Part shown: in pieces, positions 1 through 8,125 of the stretch
Position numbering within the stretch: the stretch's first letter is position 1
Layout of the letters: every line of letters begins with the position of its first letter
The notes under the pieces: model-generated
The model's input: only the letters and a program-made list of their open reading frames with translations
Database searches by the model: none
Told to the model about the DNA's origin: nothing
Position numbers and translations under genes: made by a program
NCBI GenBank assembly: GCA_039973685.1
Contig: JBDWKL010000003.1
Location: 1-55,693 of the forward strand
Source of the DNA: Hyphomicrobiales bacterium
GTDB lineage: Bacteria > Pseudomonadota > Alphaproteobacteria > Rhizobiales > JACESI01
DNA: 55,693 bases
Direction: 5' to 3'

Positions 1-1
1 G

Positions 2-223
2 TTTGTCGATCAAGGTGTTGCTCACTCAGATTTTGAGGGCGTGCTTTATGCATGTCGCCTGTTTGGTGGTTGGGGGAGGTTGATGAGTGTGCTTTGGATT
101 TTGCCAAAACCCATCCGTAACTGGCTCTATATCCGCTTGGCACGGAACCGATATGCCCTGTTTGGCAAAAAAGATATGTGCGCGCTACCTGATCCAGATT
201 TCCAAAAACGGTTGATGCTATGA
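2..223 (+). CDS. DCC-family (DUF393) protein, C-terminal part
   Basis: The reading frame is open from the left edge, so the N-terminal part with the DxxCxxC motif that names the family lies outside the window. The visible tail, with a GGWGRL stretch, a short hydrophobic helix, then ARNRYALFGKKD and a C-x-LPDPD ending, fits the C-terminus of DUF393 'thiol-disulfide oxidoreductase DCC' proteins. Function in the family is poorly defined. The stop overlaps the start of the next gene by 4 nt, so the two are probably co-transcribed. A GTG at 41 could be read as an internal start but the homology-like sequence continues upstream of it. Confidence 0.7.
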   Translation, partial: FVDQGVAHSDFEGVLYACRLFGGWGRLMSVLWILPKPIRNWLYIRLARNRYALFGKKDMCALPDPDFQKRLML

Positions 224-1806
224 AGATTTTAATCGTCGGTGGTTATGGGGTGTTCGGTGTTCGATTGGCTGAACTTTTGACCACCGATAAACATGATGTT
301 TGCATTGCTGGTCGAAATCTCAAATCAGCTGAAGCTGCTGCGAAACGGGTCGGTTGTGAAGCATTGCGGATCGACCGGTCTGGTGACCTTTCTGCCCTTG
401 CCGCATTCGACGTTGTGGTTGATGCTGCTGGTCCATTTCATGGCTATGGTGACACGCCTTATAGGCTTGCAAGTGAGGCCATTGAACTGGGTGTTCACTA
501 CTTAGATTTTTCAGACAACGCCGAATTTTGCGCCGGCATCGATAAGCTTGATGAACGTGCGCAGGCGGCAGGTGTTTGTGTGCTTTCTGGTTTGTCGACC
601 GCGCCAGCAATATCGAGTGCTGCTGTGGCAGCCCTTGCAAATGACGAAACGCCAACGCTGATTGATTGTGCAATTTTGCCCGGTAATAAAAGTCCAAGAG
701 GCTTGTCTGTTATGGCGTCTATTTTGCAGCAAACAGGACAGCCCATTTCATATTGGCGTGGCAATAAATGGGTCGATGCTGTTGGCTGGTCCAATCCTCA
801 AACGTATGAGTTGCCCCATGGTTTTAAGCGGCAAGCATGGCAGGTTGAAGTGCCTGATAGCCATATTTTTCCTAAATATTTCAACGCTGAAACGGTGGTT
901 TTTCGTGCGGGGCTAGAACTTGGTGTTATGCGATGGGGTTTGGCGGTAATTTCCAAAATACGCATGATCTGGCCATTCGGCGTTGATGGGGTGGTTTTGC
1001 ACGTTGCTAAGTTTTCTGCAGATCTCTTGCAATCATTTGGCACGGGCATTGGCGGGATGTCGGTTATGATTCTTGTTGGGAATGAACGGCGCTCTTGGCG
1101 TTTGCTCATTGAGGGTGGCAAGGGCCCGTATATTCCAGCGGTCGCAATCCGTGCGCTGTTGCGTCGGGCTGAGCTTCCAATCGGTGCAGGTGCTGCCCTG
1201 GATGTTATTTCTCTTGATGAAGTGGAGGCGGCGTTGGAAGACCTTGGGGTTATCACAGAGCAGATTATTGAGCCTGTCGAACCTTTGTTTCTAAAGGTGT
1301 TGCAAGCAAGCTTTGGTGATCTTCCAGCCGAAGTACAGGCAACCCATAAAACGATGCATATTAGCCAATGGAAGGGACGGGCCTCTGTGCGCCGAGGGGC
1401 TGGCTTATGGCCTCGTCTTCTTGCGCTATTGTTCCGCTTTCCCGCAGCAAGCGACGATATCGAGGTGGCGGTCACAAAGGCCGTTACACCCCAAGGTGAA
1501 ACATGGAACCGCCGTTTTGGTGGCTCAACCTTTAAGTCGCATTTGAAGGCAACGGATGAAGGGATGAGCGAAAGCTTCTTTCCCTTTACTTTTCTACTGG
1601 GCTTAAAGGTGGCAGACGGTGCGCTTCATTTCCCAGTAAAATCTGGGCGACTTGGCCCGATACCTTTACCAAAATGGCTGCTGCCGATCTCCGTTGCGAA
1701 AGAGACTGCGGTGGATGGGCGTTTTCACTTCGACGTAGAATTACGCGCGCCGCTGACTGGCGGGTTGATGGTTCATTATCAAGGATATTTAGAGGCGGGG
1801 GCGTGA
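220..1806 (+). CDS. Saccharopine dehydrogenase-like NAD(P)-binding protein with DUF4166 C-terminus
   Basis: The first ~130 residues form a Rossmann domain with GGYGVFG near the N-terminus and a DAAGPF motif, as in the saccharopine dehydrogenase NADP-binding family. The last ~180 residues (MHISQWKGRASV, later ETWNRRFGG) resemble the DUF4166 domain often fused to it. The substrate is unknown; this architecture is not the lysine-pathway enzyme. It begins with ATG inside the stop of the DCC-family gene (4-nt overlap), so a two-gene operon is likely. The convergent PHA synthase stop lies only 10 nt downstream. The 528-residue length is normal for the fused form. Confidence 0.75.
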   Translation: MKILIVGGYGVFGVRLAELLTTDKHDVCIAGRNLKSAEAAAKRVGCEALRIDRSGDLSALAAFDVVVDAAGPFHGYGDTPYRLASEAIELGVHYLDFSDNAEFCAGIDKLDERAQAAGVCVLSGLSTAPAISSAAVAALANDETPTLIDCAILPGNKSPRGLSVMASILQQTGQPISYWRGNKWVDAVGWSNPQTYELPHGFKRQAWQVEVPDSHIFPKYFNAETVVFRAGLELGVMRWGLAVISKIRMIWPFGVDGVVLHVAKFSADLLQSFGTGIGGMSVMILVGNERRSWRLLIEGGKGPYIPAVAIRALLRRAELPIGAGAALDVISLDEVEAALEDLGVITEQIIEPVEPLFLKVLQASFGDLPAEVQATHKTMHISQWKGRASVRRGAGLWPRLLALLFRFPAASDDIEVAVTKAVTPQGETWNRRFGGSTFKSHLKATDEGMSESFFPFTFLLGLKVADGALHFPVKSGRLGPIPLPKWLLPISVAKETAVDGRFHFDVELRAPLTGGLMVHYQGYLEAGA

Positions 1807-1816
1807 TAAATGCCTT

Positions 1817-3724
1817 TCACTCCCCATCCACCCCAACACTCTGCGCCTTAACATAAGAGCCTGGTGCAGCTTCAATCGCTGGGTGCTTTTTGTTCCCAAT
1901 AGCGCGCGCTTTTACCTGTGCATCATCAAGGCTGCGGATCCATTTGTCCCAGTGGGGCCACCATGAGCCTTCGTGCTCGGTTGCAGTCTCTTTCCAGTGG
2001 TCGAGATTGTTGCCCTCTTCAATGGTCTCACCACTTGTCATGAAGCCATATTTCTTTTTCGCTGGTGGGTTCACGACGCCTGCAATGTGGCCTGAGCCGG
2101 CAAGTACGAACTCAACGGGGCCGCCGTAGAAGGCTGAACCACGTAGGACAGATTTTGCTGGTGCGATATGGTCATCTTTTGTGGCAAGGGTGAAGATGGG
2201 GATTTTGATGTTTGAAAGATCAATGTCTTCTCCCGCCAAGTGCACGCGGCCCTCGGTGATATCGTTCAGCATATAAAGATGACGCAGATAAAACGCGTGG
2301 TTCTTCGGCGTCATGCGGGTGCTGTCTGAATTCCAGTGCAACAGATCAAACGCGCGGGGTTCTTTGCCTTTGAGGTAGTTGTTGACGGCATAAGACCAGA
2401 ACAGATCGTTGGAGCGCAAAAGGTTGAAGGTTGTCGACATGCGGCCTGATTCAAGAAAGCCGCGGTTTTCCATCACCTTTTCAAGCGCCTCAATTTGTCC
2501 TTCATCAATGAACACCAAAAGCTCACCTGCATGGGTGAAATCAACTTGTGTTGTGAAGAAGGTTGCAGAGGCAATCCGCTCGTCGCCTGTTTTCGCCATA
2601 TGGGCAAGTGCGATGGAGGCGAGGGTGCCGCCCACACAATAAGCAACCAGATCAACTTTCGTTTTCGGGCAGATGGATGTCACCACATCCAACGCATCAA
2701 AAATGCCGCGTTGCATGTAGGTGTCCCATCCTGCATCGGCAAGCTCAGGCCCTGGGTTCACCCAAGACAGAACGAACACAGTGTTGCCTTGGTCGACCAT
2801 CCATTTGATGAGTGACTTTTGTTCATTCAAATCGAGAATATAATATTTATTGATCCAAGGTGGCACCACGAGGATTGGTTGTTTTCTAACGTTCTCAGTG
2901 GTCGGCGCATATTGGATGATTTGGCAAATTTCATTTTGAAAAACCACATCACCCTTGGTTGTTGCGAGGTTTTTACCGACTTCAAAAGCAGTTGGCGGGG
3001 ATTGCCGCAGACGTATTCCACCATCACCAGCCTTCATGTCTTCAGCAAGCATTTTCATGCCCTTAGCAAGGTTTTTTCCCTTGCTTTCTAGGGTCTCGCG
3101 CAGAATTTCAGGGTTGGTGCCAGCAAAGTTTGAGGGTGAGGCCGCATTCATCAATTGTTTGACGTAGAACTTGGCTTTGAGGCGCGTGTGATCGTCTAAT
3201 GTATCGGCTTCTGTGACCAGATCATCGGCCCAATTTGCTGTAATGAGGTAGGCCTGTTTTAGAAAATCAAACAGTGGGTTTTCTTCCCATTGCTCATCTT
3301 TAAAGCGGCGATCATCTGCGGCTGGCTCGACTGTATTCTCGGCTTCTTCACCGGAAAAGCGTTTCATTGAGCTGGCCCAAAGCTCCATATATTGCTGAGT
3401 GATGCGGGTTTGAGCTTCTAGCGCTTTTTCTGGTGTTTCAACCCAATGCTTGCCGACGGCTGCGATGGATGAGAAGAAATCTTGAAAGCGATCTGACGTA
3501 TCCAGGTCATTACCGCGCTGTTCAATTGGCTTCATGATGGCAGCAGCAACATTACCAATTTCGCTCATTGCTTCGCTGGCATTGCGAGCGAAACTTTCAG
3601 GATCATCCAACAGATTGTTTAAATTGAAAGCTCCCGTATTTTCGTCCCCACTGATTTTCTCATCAGCTACCTTAGATTTTTTGCTTGTGTTCTTGTCGAT
3701 TGGTTGATCACTTTTAGCCGTCAT
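1817..3724 (-). CDS. phaC: Class I poly(3-hydroxyalkanoate) synthase
   Basis: The enzyme polymerises (R)-3-hydroxyacyl-CoA into polyhydroxyalkanoate at granule surfaces. It is 635 residues long with an alpha/beta-hydrolase core. The nucleophile is Cys363 in AYCVGG, the lipase-like box of PHA synthases; the conserved KDDHIAP (Asp) and GSGHIAG (His) motifs complete the triad. The VPPWINKYYILDL stretch before the core is typical of the family. The N-terminal ~75 residues are charged and low in complexity and may bind granules or a partner. The ATG at 3724 starts a long intergenic region shared with the divergent lipoprotein gene. No phasin or phaR gene is adjacent, so granule proteins must be encoded elsewhere. 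Confidence 0.95.
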   Translation of the reverse strand: MTAKSDQPIDKNTSKKSKVADEKISGDENTGAFNLNNLLDDPESFARNASEAMSEIGNVAAAIMKPIEQRGNDLDTSDRFQDFFSSIAAVGKHWVETPEKALEAQTRITQQYMELWASSMKRFSGEEAENTVEPAADDRRFKDEQWEENPLFDFLKQAYLITANWADDLVTEADTLDDHTRLKAKFYVKQLMNAASPSNFAGTNPEILRETLESKGKNLAKGMKMLAEDMKAGDGGIRLRQSPPTAFEVGKNLATTKGDVVFQNEICQIIQYAPTTENVRKQPILVVPPWINKYYILDLNEQKSLIKWMVDQGNTVFVLSWVNPGPELADAGWDTYMQRGIFDALDVVTSICPKTKVDLVAYCVGGTLASIALAHMAKTGDERIASATFFTTQVDFTHAGELLVFIDEGQIEALEKVMENRGFLESGRMSTTFNLLRSNDLFWSYAVNNYLKGKEPRAFDLLHWNSDSTRMTPKNHAFYLRHLYMLNDITEGRVHLAGEDIDLSNIKIPIFTLATKDDHIAPAKSVLRGSAFYGGPVEFVLAGSGHIAGVVNPPAKKKYGFMTSGETIEEGNNLDHWKETATEHEGSWWPHWDKWIRSLDDAQVKARAIGNKKHPAIEAAPGSYVKAQSVGVDGE

Positions 3725-4020
3725 CGTGCCTGCGGGCTCCAGTATTTATGTCGCTGTTATATTAACTACTTATTTTTGACAAAAATGTCTCGCAAATAGT
3801 TGTTATTTAGTCCTCATGCATAGCAGGTTTGCAGCTATTGTTGAAATAACGTCTTGTAGAGCTTAATAACTGGACAGGCTGGTTGTTGGTTTGTCTAAAT
3901 TGGTGGCGATTTGACTGATATGCTTGTTTATTGAGTTTATGGCGTTATGACGTTATGACGTTTAAAAAGTTCTTGTCGCAAAATCCGCGGTAGTGATTCT
4001 AGAAAGTGTACGGCTCATCG
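3725..4020. other. Divergent intergenic region with short tandem repeat
   Basis: This stretch of nearly 300 bases separates phaC (minus) from the lipoprotein gene (plus) and is visibly AT-rich, so promoters for both genes should lie here. The only structure noticed is a tandem repeat of CGTTATGA at 3943-3950 and 3951-3958, followed by a partial CGTT copy. I could not assign -35/-10 boxes with confidence and see no ORF that looks coding. Confidence 0.4.
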
Positions 4021-4440
4021 ATGTTTAACTTTGAACAAATGGCAATTGCGATTGGAAGGCACTTTGTGAAAGTGCTTGTTGGATTGTTGCTTGTTGCTTT
4101 GGCAGGGTGTACGGCCACAACGGAGCAGGGCGCGTTTGACTTTGAAACGCAACGCACCGGTTCTGTTGATAAAAAGGGCTTTCCAGTTTTCGTCGGTGGG
4201 AAATATGACCGCAAGGTTCCCTTAAAACCCACAATTGAACGAGCCCGCCTTGATGCCGAATTGCAGGCGCTTGGTGATTCTCGCAAAAGAACGGGAAGTG
4301 ATATTGAGGCCCAACGAGCTGAGCTTTCCCAACAACGCCTTCAAACGATAGCCCGAACTCATGGTGACGAAGCGCGCGCTGAAATTGCTGCTGCTTGTAA
4401 AGAGCAGGAAGATGGGGAAATTGTTTGCAAAGGCGACTAA
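4021..4440 (+). CDS. Small predicted lipoprotein
   Basis: The N-terminus has basic residues, a hydrophobic stretch (VLVGLLLVALAGC) and a lipobox ending in Cys, so it should be lipidated and anchored in an envelope membrane. The rest (~110 residues) is polar and ends with a Cys-containing tail; no family is recognised. The start is uncertain: ATG at 4021 or 4039 (the latter gives a 24-residue signal sequence), and an upstream GTG at 4006 is in frame. No strong ribosome binding site decides between them. It stands 72 nt before the aminotransferase gene and may be co-transcribed with it. Confidence 0.65.
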   Translation: MFNFEQMAIAIGRHFVKVLVGLLLVALAGCTATTEQGAFDFETQRTGSVDKKGFPVFVGGKYDRKVPLKPTIERARLDAELQALGDSRKRTGSDIEAQRAELSQQRLQTIARTHGDEARAEIAAACKEQEDGEIVCKGD

Positions 4441-4512
4441 ACTCGTTAAATCATCAAACAATTCCCTTAAAGTCGCAATTCCTCCCAAACGCCTAAAGAA
4501 TTCGAGATAATA

Positions 4513-5685
4513 ATGGATACTTTTCATTCGGTACGACGCTTACCCCCTTATGTTTTTGAACCGGTCAATAAACTAAAGGCCAAAGCCCGCGCCAATGGAG
4601 AAGATATTATTGACCTTGGCATGGGTAACCCTGATTTGCCGACGCCGCCGCATATTGTTGAGAAACTTGTGGAAACGGTGCAGCGCCCGGAGACACACCG
4701 TTATTCGGTTTCCAAGGGTATTAATGGATTGCGTAAAGCGCAGGCTGCGTATTATGAGCGACGTTTTGACGTAAAGCTGGACCCAGAAACTGAAATTGTT
4801 GCGACCCTTGGTTCGAAAGAGGGCTTTGCCAATATGGCGCAGGCCATTACGGCACCGGGCGATGTGGTTTTGGTGCCTAACCCAACTTATCCAATCCACG
4901 CTTTCGGCTTTATCATTTCAGGCGGTGTTATTCGTTCTGTGCCTGCAACGCCAAACGAAGAGTTCTTTTATGCGTGCGAGAGAGCCGTGCGTCACTCAAT
5001 TCCGAAACCATTGGCGCTGATTTTGAATTACCCATCCAATCCGACCGCCTATGTGACAGATTTGGATTTTTATAAAGACTGTGTGACGTTTGCGAAAAGG
5101 CACGACATCTTCATTCTTTCAGACTTGGCCTATTCAGAAATCTATTTCGACGATAACCCGCCACCTTCTATCTTGCAGATTGAGGGCGCGAAGGATGTCG
5201 CCGTTGAATTTACCTCCATGTCCAAAACCTATTCAATGCCTGGTTGGCGCATGGGTTTTGCGGTGGGTAATGAGCGGTTGATTTCAGCGCTAGCACGGGT
5301 GAAATCTTATCTAGATTATGGCGCATTTACACCCATTCAGGTGGCCGCAACGGCAGCCCTTAATGGAGATGATGCTTGTATTGCAGATGCGCGGAAAATC
5401 TACAAAGACCGACGCGATGTGATGGTTGATGCCTTCGCTCAAGCGGGATGGGATATTCCATCACCGCCAGCGACAATGTTTGCTTGGGCGCCGATCCCTG
5501 ATGCTTATCAAGATATTGGATCACTGGAGTTTTCCAAGTTGCTTGTTGAAGAAGCAGGCGTTGCTGTCGCTCCTGGAATTGGCTTTGGTGAGTATGGTGA
5601 CAAACACGTCAGGCTCGCGCTTGTGGAAAATGAACAACGAATTCGCCAAGCGGCGAGAAACGTGAAGCGCTTTCTTGCGCAATAG
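4513..5685 (+). CDS. PLP-dependent aminotransferase, class I/II (AlaC/DapL-like)
   Basis: A fold-type I aminotransferase of 390 residues. Visible motifs are DLGMGNPDLPTP near the N-terminus, NPTYPIH, LNYPSNPTA, the Schiff-base lysine in SMSKTYSMPGWRMG, and a C-terminal arginine in HVRLALVEN. Relatives in alphaproteobacteria are annotated as alanine-synthesising aminotransferase (AlaC) or LL-diaminopimelate aminotransferase. Its position directly before homoserine dehydrogenase favours a role in aspartate-family or alanine metabolism, but substrate cannot be settled from sequence. The ATG at 4513 sits immediately before the conserved RRLPPYVF segment typical of this group. Confidence 0.85.
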   Translation: MDTFHSVRRLPPYVFEPVNKLKAKARANGEDIIDLGMGNPDLPTPPHIVEKLVETVQRPETHRYSVSKGINGLRKAQAAYYERRFDVKLDPETEIVATLGSKEGFANMAQAITAPGDVVLVPNPTYPIHAFGFIISGGVIRSVPATPNEEFFYACERAVRHSIPKPLALILNYPSNPTAYVTDLDFYKDCVTFAKRHDIFILSDLAYSEIYFDDNPPPSILQIEGAKDVAVEFTSMSKTYSMPGWRMGFAVGNERLISALARVKSYLDYGAFTPIQVAATAALNGDDACIADARKIYKDRRDVMVDAFAQAGWDIPSPPATMFAWAPIPDAYQDIGSLEFSKLLVEEAGVAVAPGIGFGEYGDKHVRLALVENEQRIRQAARNVKRFLAQ

Positions 5686-5756
5686 CGTTTGACAGTGCAG
5701 AAGAAATAACGTTTTGCAACACCAACGCGTGTTTGCTTCAAGAAAGTAGAGAAACT

Positions 5757-7073
5757 ATGTCTAATACCGTTCGTCTTGGGATCGCTGGCCTTGGTACGGT
5801 TGGCGCAGCCCTTGTCCATATTATTCAAAGCAAAGCCAATCAGATGATTGCAGGAAGTGATGTTGAGCTTTCAATCTCCGCTGTGAGCGCTCGCTCGCGC
5901 GATAAGGATCGTGGGTTTTCGATGGATGGCATGACGTGGTTTGATGATCCGGTTGCCCTTGCACAAAGTGATGATGTTGATTTGTTCGTAGAGCTTATCG
6001 GTGGTGATGAGGGCTCAGCACGGGAAAGCGTTGTTGCAGCGCTTAAGGCTGGCAAGTCTGTTGTGACGGCGAACAAAGCATTGCTGGCTAAACACGGCGT
6101 TGAATTGGCAGAACTGGCAGAAGCAAACAATGTGAGCCTCAACTATGAGGCCGCTGTTGCTGGCGGTATTCCGATTATCAAGGCAATGCGTGAATCTCTA
6201 GCTGGCAATGAAATTCGCCGCGTGTTCGGCATTATGAACGGTACATGCAACTATATTTTAACCCGCATGGAAGCTGATGAAATCTCGTTTGAAGATTGCT
6301 TGGCTGATGCGCAAAAGCTTGGTTACGCTGAGGCTGACCCGACATTTGACATTGGCGGCCATGATACAGCGCATAAGCTTTCGATCTTGACCAGTTTGGC
6401 TTTTGGCACACAGGTTTCATTCGATACAATCTATCTTGAAGGTATCCAAGAAATTACGCTTGAAGATATTAAAGCAGCTGACAAGCTGGGGTATCGCATT
6501 AAACTTCTGGGCGTTGCTCAAGCAACCGATAGCGGGATAGAGCAGCGTGTTCACCCTGCTATGGTTCCAGCTGCGTCTGCGATTGCACAGATTGATGGCG
6601 TTACCAATGCTGTGACCGTTGAAACTGATCTACTTGGATCCATTATGCTTAGCGGGCCGGGTGCTGGCGGGGATGCGACGGCATCTGCTGTTGCTGGTGA
6701 CATTGCCGATATCGCGCGCGGTATAGCACTTCCAGTTTTTGGCAAACCTGCAAGCAGTCTTGCACCTTATGAGCAGGCACGCATGCGCCGCCATGAAGGT
6801 GGTTATTACATTGCTCTCAATCTTTATGATCGCCCAGGTGCGTTTGCAAGCATTGCAAACCGTATGGCTGAATGTGAAATTTCACTGCAAAGTGTGGTTC
6901 AGCGCGAAAATTCAGATGGAGCGAGAACTGATGCGGGCAACAAAGCTATGCCTGTGATCATCATTACCCATGAAACAAACGAAAAAGCGATTGCGGATGC
7001 TCTGACATTCATCAAACAAGATGGAAATGTTGTTGGTGAGCCGAAAATGATCCGTATTGAAAAGCTATCTTAA
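5757..7073 (+). CDS. hom: Homoserine dehydrogenase
   Basis: Catalyses NAD(P)-dependent reduction of aspartate semialdehyde to homoserine in threonine and methionine synthesis. The N-terminal Rossmann motif is GIAGLGTVG, followed by the catalytic domain with NKALLAKHG, GIPIIKAMRE, GTCNYILTRM and YAEADPTFDIGGHD. The last ~85 residues form an ACT regulatory domain, implying end-product feedback. The ATG at 5757 is chosen over an upstream in-frame TTG at 5733 because an AGAGAAA-like ribosome binding site precedes it and the Rossmann strand then begins at the usual distance. It is probably co-transcribed with glpX 45 nt downstream. Confidence 0.95.
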   Translation: MSNTVRLGIAGLGTVGAALVHIIQSKANQMIAGSDVELSISAVSARSRDKDRGFSMDGMTWFDDPVALAQSDDVDLFVELIGGDEGSARESVVAALKAGKSVVTANKALLAKHGVELAELAEANNVSLNYEAAVAGGIPIIKAMRESLAGNEIRRVFGIMNGTCNYILTRMEADEISFEDCLADAQKLGYAEADPTFDIGGHDTAHKLSILTSLAFGTQVSFDTIYLEGIQEITLEDIKAADKLGYRIKLLGVAQATDSGIEQRVHPAMVPAASAIAQIDGVTNAVTVETDLLGSIMLSGPGAGGDATASAVAGDIADIARGIALPVFGKPASSLAPYEQARMRRHEGGYYIALNLYDRPGAFASIANRMAECEISLQSVVQRENSDGARTDAGNKAMPVIIITHETNEKAIADALTFIKQDGNVVGEPKMIRIEKLS

Positions 7074-7118
7074 GTGCCAAGCTTGTAAGCTTAGGTATGG
7101 AATTCAGGAGAATACAAA

Positions 7119-8108
7119 ATGGGTAAAGACATTGATGGAATGGAAAGCCTCAACCGTCAGTTGACGATGGAACTTGGGCGAGTAACCGAAGCTGCTGCCG
7201 TTGCTGCGCATGCTTGGGTTGGACGGGGTGATGAAAAAGCCGCCGACCAAGCTGCCGTTGATGCGATGCGCCGCGAACTCAACCTACTTCCAATCCAAGG
7301 CGTTGTGCGCATTGGTGAAGGGGAACGTGATGAAGCGCCTATGCTTTATATCGGCGAAGAAGTTGGCACAGGCACTGGTCCAAAGCTCGATGTTGCTCTT
7401 GATCCGCTCGAAGGCACCACGATTTGTGCGAAGAACACGCCAAACTCACTGGCTGTTATTGCATTGGCACGCACTGGCAATTTGCTTTATGCACCAGATG
7501 TTTACATGGATAAAATTGCGATTGGTCCAGGGTATAGTGCTGGCGTTATCGATCTTGAAGCACCAGCTTCTGATAACATTCGTGCTTTGGCCAAAGAAAA
7601 AGACGTAAAGCCCGAACATATTCGTGCTTGTGTGTTGGATCGTCCTCGCCATGCTAAAATTATCGAAGAAATTAGAAGCACAGGCGCCTCTGTTCGTTTG
7701 ATCGGCGATGGTGATGTTGCTGGTATCATTCATACAACAGACCCAGAGGAAACTGGTATCGACATTTACATCGGGCAGGGTGGTGCACCTGAAGGTGTTC
7801 TTGCTGCTGCTGCATTGCGTTGTACGGGTGGTCAAATGCTTGGTCGTCTTGTCATCAAGAATGAAGAACAGCGTGAGCGTACCCTATCTATGGGCATTTC
7901 TGATGTGAATCAAATCTTCTCTATGGAAGAAATGGCCAAAGGTGATGTGTTGTTTGCTGCAACGGGTGTGACCGACGGGAATATGCTGAAAGGCGTGAAA
8001 ATGAACCGTGATAGTATCGTGACTGATACGGTCGTGATGCGGTCATCTACGGGCACTGTGCGCTATATCAAAGGTGTTCACAGCGACGTCTCAAAGTTTC
8101 AGATGTAG
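7119..8108 (+). CDS. glpX: Class II fructose-1,6-bisphosphatase
   Basis: Hydrolyses fructose 1,6-bisphosphate to fructose 6-phosphate for gluconeogenesis. The length of 329 residues is normal for GlpX. Metal and substrate motifs are visible: GEGERDEAPMLYIGEEVG and DVALDPLEGTT near the N-terminus, YMDKIAIG, and GQGGAPEGVLAAAALRC. The start has a good AGGAG ribosome binding site about 10 nt upstream. It lies between hom and recJ on the same strand with short gaps. Gluconeogenesis would be needed during growth on the C2/C3 and methylated compounds suggested elsewhere in the window (inference). Confidence 0.95.
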   Translation: MGKDIDGMESLNRQLTMELGRVTEAAAVAAHAWVGRGDEKAADQAAVDAMRRELNLLPIQGVVRIGEGERDEAPMLYIGEEVGTGTGPKLDVALDPLEGTTICAKNTPNSLAVIALARTGNLLYAPDVYMDKIAIGPGYSAGVIDLEAPASDNIRALAKEKDVKPEHIRACVLDRPRHAKIIEEIRSTGASVRLIGDGDVAGIIHTTDPEETGIDIYIGQGGAPEGVLAAAALRCTGGQMLGRLVIKNEEQRERTLSMGISDVNQIFSMEEMAKGDVLFAATGVTDGNMLKGVKMNRDSIVTDTVVMRSSTGTVRYIKGVHSDVSKFQM

Positions 8109-8125
8109 CTTGGCGGACAAAAACC

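Noticed and set aside
798-1475. Long minus-strand ORF of 225 codons inside the saccharopine-dehydrogenase-like gene
   Set aside because: It lies wholly opposite a gene with clear domain motifs; the Arg/Ser/Pro-rich translation is typical of an antisense shadow.
3943-3962. CGTTATGA tandem repeat as a CRISPR or iteron array
   Set aside because: Only two full copies and a partial one, with no spacers and no replication gene nearby.
7084-7097. AAGCTT-GT-AAGCTT between hom and glpX as a terminator
   Set aside because: The stem is short, no T-run follows, and glpX appears co-transcribed.
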